Shown here: piece after piece, positions 1 to 6,358 of the stretch | How the letters are laid out: every line of letters begins with the position of its first letter | How positions within the stretch are numbered: position 1 is the first letter of the stretch | Source of the DNA: Gemmatimonadota bacterium | GTDB taxonomy: Bacteria > Gemmatimonadota > Gemmatimonadetes > Gemmatimonadales > Gemmatimonadaceae | Assembly (NCBI GenBank): GCA_031127185.1 | Contig: JARIET010000102.1 | Coordinates: 1 to 9,009, forward strand | Length of the DNA: 9,009 nucleotides | Reading direction: 5' to 3' | Notes under the pieces: model-generated | Seen by the model: only the letters and a program-made list of their open reading frames with translations | Told to the model about the DNA's origin: nothing | Database searches by the model: none | Position numbers and translations under genes: made by a program

Positions 1-354
1 GTGTATGTTCGTCCCTTTCCCGGGCCTGGAGGACGCGTCCAGGTGTCGGCAGGCGCTGGCACCGAACCTGTCTGGTCGCCGGATGGGAAACGGATCTATT
101 ACATCGCTGGGCGCGACCTGATTGCGGCCAATGTCGCGGCCGGGTCCACGTTCACGGTCGGCGCTCGCGAGGTACTGTTTTCGGATGACTTCGTGCCCGG
201 CAGCATCCACGCCAACTACGATGTGTCGCGCGACGGAACGTCGTTCCTCATGGCGATGGCCAAGGATCAGGCGTCCAGCTTTACCGTCGTCGTGAACTGG
301 CTCCAGGACGTGAAGCGCCGGCTCGCGGCTCAGGACACCGGGAAGGCGAGATAG
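1..354 (+). CDS. C-terminal end of a TolB-like/PD40 propeller protein, probably a Ser/Thr kinase (5' end outside window)
   Basis: This is the last 117 codons of a gene that starts before the window. The first codon, GTG, is most likely an internal Val in a VYVRPFP-type propeller strand rather than a start. Two PD40 (WD40-like) units are visible: WSPDG at residues 25-29 followed by the strand RIYYIAG, and VSRDG at 75-79 followed by TSFLM. The protein ends with VVVNWLQDVKRR (96-107) and a short polar tail. The same ending, a hydrophobic strand then N-W-L-x-D-hydrophobic-x-R-R, closes kinase 1 downstream, and the segment also aligns with the C-terminal part of kinase 3 (shared YDVxxDGxxFLM). By analogy the missing N-terminus should hold a kinase domain and a membrane segment, with this part in the periplasm. 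That is inference: no kinase motif lies inside the window, so a stand-alone propeller protein or a propeller-peptidase is possible. Stop TAG at 352-354. Confidence 0.85.
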   Translation: MYVRPFPGPGGRVQVSAGAGTEPVWSPDGKRIYYIAGRDLIAANVAAGSTFTVGAREVLFSDDFVPGSIHANYDVSRDGTSFLMAMAKDQASSFTVVVNWLQDVKRRLAAQDTGKAR

Positions 355-359
355 CAGCT

Positions 360-406
360 AAGTGCTTGGAGTATATATGGTTACAGCACTTCTTGTTTGT
401 TGTTGG
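360..406 (+). terminator. Possible weak intrinsic terminator after the upstream propeller gene
   Basis: Six bases after the upstream stop codon there is a perfect 7-bp inverted repeat, AAGTGCT (360-366) and AGCACTT (385-391). GTA (371-373) and TAC (382-384) inside it can add three more pairs, with a 4-nt bulge on the left side. The right arm is followed by a T-rich stretch (CTTGTTTGTTGTTGG, 392-406). The position fits termination of the upstream gene before vapB. The stem is only moderately GC-rich, the loop is large and the T tract is interrupted, so it may be weak or may instead be a protein-binding site for the VapBC complex. Confidence 0.35.
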
Positions 407-431
407 ACTGTGATCTAGATTTCTGTATCAT
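403..431 (+). promoter_or_regulatory. Candidate sigma70-type promoter for vapBC with a palindrome in the spacer
   Basis: TTGGAC at 403-408 and TATCAT at 426-431 are separated by 17 nt, the ideal spacing for a housekeeping promoter; the -10 box matches TATAAT at five of six positions. The spacer contains the perfect 8-bp palindrome ATCTAGAT (413-420), where an autorepressing antitoxin-toxin complex could block RNA polymerase. Transcription would start near 437-439, giving a leader of only about ten nucleotides before vapB and no obvious Shine-Dalgarno sequence. The stretch is much more AT-rich than the surrounding genes, as expected for the only real intergenic region in the window. Promoter and operator are inferred from sequence pattern alone. 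Confidence 0.45.
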
Positions 432-448
432 TTTATGGATATATAGAA

Positions 449-700
449 ATGGCAATCAGCATCAAAGACGTCGAGACCGACCGCCTCGCCCGCGCGCTCG
501 CCGCCGCGACAGGCGAGTCGCTCACCGACGTCATTCGCGAAGCGCTTCGTGACCGGCTCGAGCGCGAGTCGCGTCGCGCTCGCCGCGGAGTCGCCGCTGA
601 AATTCGGCGCATTCAGGAACGCGTCGCACGCCTCCCCGTGCTCGACAAGCGTTCTCCAGACGAAATCATCGGCTATGACGAACACGGCGTCCCGGCCTGA
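449..700 (+). CDS. vapB: VapB-type antitoxin, Rv0623-like transcription factor family
   Basis: This is an 83-residue protein with the hallmark opening of the Rv0623-like antitoxins (Pfam PSK_trans_fac): MAISIK, then an E-T-D-R-L-A-R-A-L-A helix and a T-G-E-S-L-T-D segment (residues 1-27). A charged helix rich in Arg and Glu follows (about 29-60), and then a tail that in this family wraps around the toxin. Family members bind DNA as dimers through the N-terminal half, neutralise the partner VapC with the C-terminal half, and repress their own promoter together with it. The start is fixed by the family N-terminus; an ATG at 435 reads into a stop after three codons. No clear ribosome-binding site precedes the ATG (upstream ATATATAGAA). 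The stop TGA (698-700) lies 3 nt before vapC, so the two are co-translated. Family assignment is secure; repression of this particular promoter is inferred. Confidence 0.9.
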   Translation: MAISIKDVETDRLARALAAATGESLTDVIREALRDRLERESRRARRGVAAEIRRIQERVARLPVLDKRSPDEIIGYDEHGVPA

Positions 701-703
701 CCG

Positions 704-1096
704 ATGGTGATCGACACGTCGGCGATGATTGCCGTGCTGTTGAATGAACCCACCGCTGATCGGCTCGTCGCCGCAATCGAAGCGGACCACACGCGACTCG
801 TCTCCGCGGCCACGGTCGTCGAGGCGTCGCTGGTAATCCTTGGGCGCTACGGGGAGGCCGGCGATCCCCAACTGGACAGACTGTTGCGCGGCATCGGCGC
901 CGAGGTCGTGCCGGTCGGCGAAGAGCAGGTCGTGCTCGCACGCGACGCGGCACTCCGGTTTGGTCGAGGGCGGCACGCCGCGTCGCTCAACTTCGGTGAC
1001 TGTTTCAGCTACGCACTCTCGGTTGCTCGTGGTGAGCCGCTGCTGTTCGTCGGCGACGACTTCACGAAGACCGACGTCGAGGTGTGTGCATGGTAG
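704..1096 (+). CDS. vapC: VapC-type toxin, PIN-domain ribonuclease
   Basis: This 130-residue PIN-domain protein has the usual length for VapC. The conserved acidic residues that hold the catalytic metal are all present: D4 in MVIDTSA, E40 in VVEASLV, D99 in NFGDCFSYAL, and D119 in FVGDDFTKTD. These positions and the spacing match the mycobacterial VapC30 (Rv0624) type from memory. Known VapC toxins are magnesium-dependent endoribonucleases that cut tRNA or rRNA and stop translation until the antitoxin neutralises them; the target of this one cannot be read from sequence. The reading frame and active site are intact, so it should be functional. It starts 3 nt after vapB and ends 19 nt before kinase 1 on the same strand, so transcription probably continues into the kinase genes. 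I see no terminator between them and no insertion-sequence ends around the pair. Confidence 0.94.
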   Translation: MVIDTSAMIAVLLNEPTADRLVAAIEADHTRLVSAATVVEASLVILGRYGEAGDPQLDRLLRGIGAEVVPVGEEQVVLARDAALRFGRGRHAASLNFGDCFSYALSVARGEPLLFVGDDFTKTDVEVCAW

Positions 1097-1115
1097 GCCG
1101 TGCCGAGCAGATGAG

Positions 1116-3749
1116 ATGAGCACGCAACCCGCCCGCCTCTCCGCCGCCCTCGCTGGCCGATACCGCATCGAGCGCGAGCTCGGCGCGGGCGGCATGGCCA
1201 CGGTCTACCTCGCGTTCGATGAGAAGCACGATCGCAAAGTTGCGATCAAAGTGCTGAAGCCCGAACTCGCGGCGGTGCTCGGTGCCGAGCGTTTCGTAGT
1301 GGAGATCAAGACCACGGCGGCGATGAGCCATCCGCACATTTTGCCGCTGTTCGATAGCGGCACCGCGGACGGGTTCCTCTTCTATGTGATGCCCTACATC
1401 CAGGGTGAGACGATTCGAGAGCGGTTGAACCGAGAAACCCAGTTTGGAGTTGAGGAGGCCGTCCGAATAGCGCGGGAGATTGCCGACGCGCTCGACTATG
1501 CGCACCGGCACGGCGTGATTCACCGCGACATCAAGCCCGAGAACATCCTGCTGCACGACGGCCGGGCGATGGTGATGGACTTCGGGATCGCGCTGGCGGT
1601 ATCAGCGGCTGCGGGTGGAAGAATGACCGAGACCGGGCTGAGCCTCGGCACGCCGCACTACATGAGCCCCGAGCAGGCCACCGCGGAAAAGGAGATCTCG
1701 CCAAGGTCCGACGTCTACTCGCTCGCCAGCGTGCTCTATGAAATGCTCGCCGGCCAGCCGCCGCACGTGGGCGGTTCGGCGCAACAGATCATCATGAAGA
1801 TCATCACAGAGCAACCGCAACCGGTGCGGCAGCTTCGGAAGAACGTGCCTCCCAATGTCGAAGGCGCACTGGCAAAGGCGCTCGAAAAACTGCCGGCCGA
1901 TCGGTTCCATAGCGCGAAGGATTTCGGGGACGCGCTGCAGGCGACGCATTTCACACACACATTCACTGGCGCAGCCACGGCGGGAGCGGGTGCATCACCC
2001 GCGTCGCGCCGTCTCGCGCTCGGAGCCGCCGCGGTTGCCATGGCTGGGCTCGCGGTGGGCGCGTGGGGATGGGCGCGCGCTCGCGCACAGAATTCCGCTC
2101 CCATTGTCGCGCTCACGCTCGAGTTGCCAGGGTCACGCCCGGACCTGAGTCGTTTTGCCGTATCGCATGACGGCTCGCGCTACGCATTCAGCGTGGGCGA
2201 CGGAATCGTGGTCCGCGATTCCGGCAGCCGCGAGTACCGGTTGCTGCCCGGCACGGCAAACGGAGAATCACCGTCGTTCTCGCCCGACGGCGCGTGGCTT
2301 GTATACCAGACGCAGGGTCGTCTGCGGAAGATTGCACTCACAGGAGGCGCATCCGTCAGCGTCATTCCCAACGACTCGTTGCGGGCCGGGCGCGTGCGCT
2401 GGGGCGCTGACGGAACGATCGTCTTCGAGAATGCCTCGCGGCTTTATACGGTCTCGCCGACGGGTAGCCTGCGGCTCCTCAGCAAGACCGACAGGGCAGA
2501 GTCGCCGCGGATGATGCCGGACGGATCCGGCGTCTTCTATGTCGACCAGCGGTCGGGATCCAAGTTGATGTTCTACGACCTCGCCTCGGACACGGCGTAC
2601 ATGCTCATCGAGGACTCAGGTGAGGGCCAATATCTCCCATCGGGCCACCTGCTGTACACGGCAGCGAACGGCGGACTGTTTGCCGTCCCGTTCGATGCGC
2701 GTGCGCGTCGTATCGTCGGTACCCCTGTGTCCGTCGCGGCTGATATGCAGTCCAACGGCGGCGTGTCGCCCTTCGACGTCACCACCAATGGCACACTGGT
2801 GTATCGCGCCGGCATCGACATGGAGTCCCGCGTGCTGGTGCGTGAGCGGAACGGCAAGACGGATACATTGCCGATCGCGCCCCGCATCATCTCGTATGTG
2901 CGCCTCTCGCCCGATTCCCGGTCGCTCGCCCTGACGGTCGGTTCGGCGCGCGGCACCAATCGCCACACGGCGATCTACGATCTTGCGCTTGGGAGCCTCA
3001 CGCGCTTCACACAGGAGGGCGGAGGTCACGCGCCCATCTGGTCACCCGATGGCCAGCGCATCGCATTCACCGCCGACATCGCCGGCGGCGACGCCGAAGA
3101 TGTCTTCGTCCAGCCGATTGACCGCAGCTCGCCGCCGGTGCGTGTCTTGCGGATGGCCAACGACCAGCACTCGGTGTCCTGGCCCGTGGACACCACACTG
3201 GTGGTTGCGAATGCGAGCGCTCCGGGAGGACTTGGTATGAGTAGCTCAGCTGGAGGTGAGGCCGCATCGGTACATACGGTAAATCCAGCGACGCCTGGTG
3301 CGGGGCCGAAGCCCTACCTCTCGGCGGCGTGGAGTCAGTCCGACGCGGCTGTATCGCCAGATGGGAAATGGGCGGCCTTCACCTCCCTGGAAACGGGGAC
3401 GCCGGAAGTCTTTGTGCGGGCCTTCCCCGAAGCCGGTGTTGGAGGGATCACGAAGGTGTCCACCGCAGGAGGTATGCGTGCACGGTGGTCCGGTGATGGC
3501 CGCACAATCTTCTATCACGCACTCGATGACCGCACGATCAAGAGTGTCCGCGTGACGACGGGCGTAAGCGTGACCGTCGGCGCCACGGAGACCGTGATGA
3601 CGGTTCCCGACATGCTCTCTGGCTGGGACGTTGATCGCAGATCCGGACGCATGTACGTAACGCAGGCTGTAGGCGGAGATCAGGTGCGCATCGTGGTGAT
3701 CCAGAACTGGCTTGCGGATTTCACACGACGGCAGGCAACGCGAAAATGA
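1116..3749 (+). CDS. Transmembrane Ser/Thr protein kinase with C-terminal PD40/TolB-like propeller (kinase 1)
   Basis: This 877-residue Hanks-type kinase should phosphorylate Ser/Thr of cytoplasmic proteins. Kinase domain, about 16-275: glycine loop LGAGGMATV (22-30), ATP-binding K45 in VAIK, helix-C E63, catalytic loop HRDIKPEN (136-143), DFG at 155-157, activation loop with T171, T173, S176 and T179 as candidate phosphosites, and SPE at 184-186. It is an RD kinase with all catalytic residues. An Ala/Gly-rich linker leads to one membrane segment (about 300-319, after RR). The periplasmic part carries about twelve PD40-like units, beginning near residues 349, 388, 429, 467, 507, 556, 597, 642, 689, 746, 791 and 839. 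The end is NWLADFTRR (864-872). The frame is open upstream to 840, but that part only shadows vapC; ATG 1116 gives an N-terminus matching kinases 2 and 3. It lies 19 nt after vapC and its stop overlaps the start of kinase 2. Ligand and substrates are unknown. Confidence 0.95.
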   Translation: MSTQPARLSAALAGRYRIERELGAGGMATVYLAFDEKHDRKVAIKVLKPELAAVLGAERFVVEIKTTAAMSHPHILPLFDSGTADGFLFYVMPYIQGETIRERLNRETQFGVEEAVRIAREIADALDYAHRHGVIHRDIKPENILLHDGRAMVMDFGIALAVSAAAGGRMTETGLSLGTPHYMSPEQATAEKEISPRSDVYSLASVLYEMLAGQPPHVGGSAQQIIMKIITEQPQPVRQLRKNVPPNVEGALAKALEKLPADRFHSAKDFGDALQATHFTHTFTGAATAGAGASPASRRLALGAAAVAMAGLAVGAWGWARARAQNSAPIVALTLELPGSRPDLSRFAVSHDGSRYAFSVGDGIVVRDSGSREYRLLPGTANGESPSFSPDGAWLVYQTQGRLRKIALTGGASVSVIPNDSLRAGRVRWGADGTIVFENASRLYTVSPTGSLRLLSKTDRAESPRMMPDGSGVFYVDQRSGSKLMFYDLASDTAYMLIEDSGEGQYLPSGHLLYTAANGGLFAVPFDARARRIVGTPVSVAADMQSNGGVSPFDVTTNGTLVYRAGIDMESRVLVRERNGKTDTLPIAPRIISYVRLSPDSRSLALTVGSARGTNRHTAIYDLALGSLTRFTQEGGGHAPIWSPDGQRIAFTADIAGGDAEDVFVQPIDRSSPPVRVLRMANDQHSVSWPVDTTLVVANASAPGGLGMSSSAGGEAASVHTVNPATPGAGPKPYLSAAWSQSDAAVSPDGKWAAFTSLETGTPEVFVRAFPEAGVGGITKVSTAGGMRARWSGDGRTIFYHALDDRTIKSVRVTTGVSVTVGATETVMTVPDMLSGWDVDRRSGRMYVTQAVGGDQVRIVVIQNWLADFTRRQATRK
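1161..1811 (+). repeat. Paralogous kinase-domain module, copy 1 (direct repeat of 3800-4450)
   Basis: This segment encodes residues 16-232 of kinase 1 and is repeated in the same orientation at 3800-4450 in kinase 2. Over the 217 aligned residues I count ten substitutions, most of them conservative, and no gaps. The first 87 codons encode identical protein although about 27 codons differ, all silently. A more distant third copy starts at 6397 in kinase 3. Similarity falls away in the linker and propeller parts. Confidence 0.85.
3746..3749 (+). other. ATGA stop/start overlap between kinase 1 and kinase 2
   Basis: The last A of the kinase 1 sense codon region forms the kinase 2 ATG, whose TG plus the following A is the kinase 1 stop TGA. 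Only a weak purine-rich element (GGCAGG, about 3730-3735) lies upstream, so translation of kinase 2 probably depends on ribosomes finishing kinase 1. Confidence 0.9.
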
Positions 3750-6358
3750 GTGACGCCGCAAACCGCCTCTCCGCCGCGCTCGCCGCAGCGAATGCTGGCT
3801 ACCGCATCGAGCGCGAACTCGGCGCGGGGGGCATGGCTACGGTCTATCTCGCGTTCGATGAAAAGCACGATCGCAAAGTGGCGATCAAGGTCCTGAAGCC
3901 GGAGCTCGCGGCGGTTCTGGGCGCCGAGCGTTTCGTGGTGGAGATCAAGACCACGGCGGCGATGAGCCATCCGCACATCCTGCCGCTCTTCGATTCAGGG
4001 ACTGCGGATGGGTTCCTGTTCTATGTCATGCCCTACATCCAGGGCGAAACAATTCGCGAGAAACTGAACCGCGAAACGCAGTTCGGCGTGGACGAAGCGG
4101 TACGGATCGCGCGTGAGGTGGCCGACGCGCTGGACTATGCGCACCGGCACGGCGTGATCCATAGAGACATCAAACCCGAGAACATCCTGCTGCACGACGG
4201 CAATGCAATGGTGATGGACTTCGGGATCGCGCTCGCGGTGTCAGCAGCAGCGGGCGGCCGGATGACCGAGACGGGCCTCAGCCTCGGCACGCCGCACTAC
4301 ATGAGTCCGGAGCAGGCTACGGCGGAGAAAGAGATCACGGCGCGCAGCGATCAATACTCGCTGGCATCCGTGCTCTACGAGATGCTCGCGGGCCAGCCAC
4401 CGCACATCGGCGGCGCGGCGCAGCAGGTGATCATGAAGATCATCACCGAGTCCGCGCAGCCCGTTGCCGCGATCCGAAGAACGGTGCCCACCAATGTGTC
4501 GGCCGCGCTCGCAAAGGCGTTGGAGAAGCTGCCCGCAGATCGATTCGAGAGCGCGAAGTTCTTTGCAGACGCGCTCGCGAATCCGCAGTTCGCTGCGGCG
4601 GCTCCGGGATCGGCAACCGCATCGACCGTCACGCCGCGCCAGTGGATTCGGAACCGGTACTCGCAACTCGCGATTGCGGTGGTCGGCTTGCTCGCGGCAG
4701 GGCTCGGTTGGCAGGCCACTCGCGTGGACGGCCGAAACGCCGCTCCACCAGCGCTGATCGCGTTCACGGTGATGGACTCGGTGCCCAGCGCATTCGATGT
4801 CGCCGACGACGGCACGATCGCGTATGTGAGTCGGGGAAAGGTCTTCGTGCGCCGCCCGGGCGCGTTTACCGCGACAGAACTCGCGGGGATCGATAGCGTC
4901 GCTTCTGCCCCGGTATTTTCGCCGGACGGCAGGGCCATTGCTGTTGCAAAGAGGGTGGCCGGCAATAGCGAGCTCTCGGTGATCGTCCGCGTCCCCACTG
5001 CCGGCGGCGCTGCGACCCCCCTGTTCACCGGTGCAGGCGGATTCCCAGTGCCGATGGCCTGGAGCCAGGACGGCTGGATCTACGCTGATGAAACGCCGCC
5101 TAATACACGGAGCGTCCGACTCGTCCGGTTCCGCGAAACTGGCGGCAAGGCCGAAGAAGTGTTCCCGGGCGTGATCATGCGGCTTCTCCTCCTCCCCGGA
5201 AATCGCGCACTGGTCGGCTGCACGCGCAATGCTGGCCAGGTCCGGGAACGTCTCATTGCACTCGATCTCGCGTCGGGTGACACGTCGCAGGTTGCGGACA
5301 ACGCGTGCGATGCTGCGTGGTCACCCACGGGCCACCTCCTGGTCACCGACAGCGCCAGCACGCTCCGCGCCCTCCCGTTCGATCCCGCCACACTTCGAGT
5401 GACGGGCGAGCCAGTCGCTGTTCGGGACAACGTGTACGGCCTTGCAGGCGTTCGCGTGACGCCCGACGGAGCGCTGCTGTATGTGCACGGCCGATCAGCC
5501 ACAGCGGCCGATCTGGTTGCCGAGTTGGTGGACCTCGATGGCCGACGAGCCGTCTTGCCGATCGGGAGCGCAACTCGCGGCGCGTTTTCCCCAGACGGAA
5601 AGCTGCTCGCATACACTCGCGATGGCGGTGTCTGGACATACGACCTGAACCTTGGTACCAACCGCCGAATCACGTCCGACGATCAGGCGGCGCGATTCGT
5701 AATCTGGTCCAATGACGGCAAGCGCCTGATCTACAACTCCGCGCGCGGGACCGCGATGCGGGCGGCAGAGGGCGACACGAACGATGTGCTCGTGGGTGGC
5801 ACCGGCTCACTGCCATGGCAGGAGCTCACCGACGGAACGATCATCGCCACGGGGTCGCTACGTGGCGAGAGAGGGGACGACATCGTAGCGCTCCATCCTG
5901 ACAGTGGCGGGCGCAGCCGAACGATTCTCGGCGCCGACTTGACCGAATGGGCGCCGTCCGTTTCCGCTGACGGTCGTTGGCTTGCGTATCTGACCAATGA
6001 GCCCTCTCCAATGCGGGTCGTCGTGCGAACCTGGCCCGGGCTCGAGCGGATGGCCGTGCTCGCAGAATCTGCCTCGTTGTCACGGCCCGCGTGGTCGGCC
6101 GATGGCAAGACGCTGTACTACACCAAGGGAGGACGCCTGATGGCGGCGTCGCTTGCGGGCCGCGAGTCGCTTGCCGCTACCGCGCACCGTGTGGCGGTCG
6201 ATTCGGTCATTGGTCTTGTCTCAGCCCATCCCGATGGACGGCGCTTCCTTGTCACACGGCGGCTTGGAGCGAGTCCGAACGCCACGCGCCCGCTCGTCGG
6301 GATAACGGGTTGGCTCGCTGATTTCAGGCGCACGCTGGCTGCGGAACAATCCAGGTGA
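3746..6358 (+). CDS. Transmembrane Ser/Thr protein kinase with C-terminal PD40/TolB-like propeller (kinase 2)
   Basis: This 870-residue paralogue of kinase 1 has the same architecture. Kinase domain, about 19-278: glycine loop at 25-33, K48 in VAIK, helix-C E66, HRDIKPEN at 139-146, DFG at 158-160, activation-loop T174, T176, S179 and T182, SPE at 187-189. It should be an active RD kinase. A linker ending in the basic RQWIRNR precedes one membrane segment, about 306-322. The periplasmic region again shows about twelve PD40-like units, starting near residues 352, 391, 439, 483, 525, 571, 614, 654, 694, 739, 783 and 827, but their sequences differ greatly from kinase 1. The end is GWLADFRRT (855-863). 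One oddity is SDQYSLA in helix F where SDVYSLG is usual; the key Asp is kept. The ATG overlaps the stop of kinase 1 (ATGA), which indicates translational coupling. It probably senses a different periplasmic cue but shares substrates with kinase 1 (inference). Confidence 0.95.
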   Translation: MSDAANRLSAALAAANAGYRIERELGAGGMATVYLAFDEKHDRKVAIKVLKPELAAVLGAERFVVEIKTTAAMSHPHILPLFDSGTADGFLFYVMPYIQGETIREKLNRETQFGVDEAVRIAREVADALDYAHRHGVIHRDIKPENILLHDGNAMVMDFGIALAVSAAAGGRMTETGLSLGTPHYMSPEQATAEKEITARSDQYSLASVLYEMLAGQPPHIGGAAQQVIMKIITESAQPVAAIRRTVPTNVSAALAKALEKLPADRFESAKFFADALANPQFAAAAPGSATASTVTPRQWIRNRYSQLAIAVVGLLAAGLGWQATRVDGRNAAPPALIAFTVMDSVPSAFDVADDGTIAYVSRGKVFVRRPGAFTATELAGIDSVASAPVFSPDGRAIAVAKRVAGNSELSVIVRVPTAGGAATPLFTGAGGFPVPMAWSQDGWIYADETPPNTRSVRLVRFRETGGKAEEVFPGVIMRLLLLPGNRALVGCTRNAGQVRERLIALDLASGDTSQVADNACDAAWSPTGHLLVTDSASTLRALPFDPATLRVTGEPVAVRDNVYGLAGVRVTPDGALLYVHGRSATAADLVAELVDLDGRRAVLPIGSATRGAFSPDGKLLAYTRDGGVWTYDLNLGTNRRITSDDQAARFVIWSNDGKRLIYNSARGTAMRAAEGDTNDVLVGGTGSLPWQELTDGTIIATGSLRGERGDDIVALHPDSGGRSRTILGADLTEWAPSVSADGRWLAYLTNEPSPMRVVVRTWPGLERMAVLAESASLSRPAWSADGKTLYYTKGGRLMAASLAGRESLAATAHRVAVDSVIGLVSAHPDGRRFLVTRRLGASPNATRPLVGITGWLADFRRTLAAEQSR
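3800..4450 (+). repeat. Paralogous kinase-domain module, copy 2 (direct repeat of 1161-1811)
   Basis: This segment encodes residues 19-235 of kinase 2 and matches 1161-1811 without gaps at the protein level (ten differences in 217 residues). Silent differences are scattered along its length, which argues against a very recent duplication or a fresh gene-conversion tract. Confidence 0.85.
6355..6358 (+). other. GTGA stop/start overlap between kinase 2 and kinase 3
   Basis: The kinase 3 start GTG (6355-6357) shares TG with the kinase 2 stop TGA (6356-6358). In the kinase 3 frame there is a TGA at 6319-6321 and no other start codon before 6355. The next in-frame ATG, at 6430, would remove the beginning of the kinase domain, so GTG is the only sensible start. 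Confidence 0.9.

Noticed and set aside
435..446. ATG at 435 as an alternative vapB start or leader peptide
   Set aside because: It reaches a stop codon after three codons and is not in frame with vapB. The family N-terminus begins at 449.
704..1096. vapBC as part of a transposon or genomic-island insertion
   Set aside because: No transposase, terminal inverted repeats, target-site duplication or tRNA was seen at either side. GC-rich codon use in vapBC looks like that of the kinases.
840..1115. N-terminal extension of kinase 1 to the ATG at 840
   Set aside because: The added 92 residues overlap vapC in another frame, are low-complexity Arg/Ser-rich, and have no match in kinases 2 or 3. ATG 1116 aligns with both.
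428..1201. Long open frame on the minus strand across vapBC (257 codons)
   Set aside because: It lies opposite two well-recognised genes, its translation resembles no family, and its Arg/Ala-rich composition is what an antisense frame of GC-rich coding DNA gives.
1062..1556. Minus-strand frames with similar translations (MQQDVLG.. / MEKDVLR..) opposite each kinase domain: 1062-1556, 3995-4195 and 6385-6792
   Set aside because: Their mutual similarity looks like a conserved gene family but is only the antisense image of the conserved HRDIKPEN region of the three kinases.
4375..5673. Two minus-strand frames of about 200 codons (4375-5028 and 5080-5673) opposite kinase 2
   Set aside because: The sense strand is continuously coding with clear PD40 units. 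The antisense translations are Ser/Arg/Pro-rich and show no motif.
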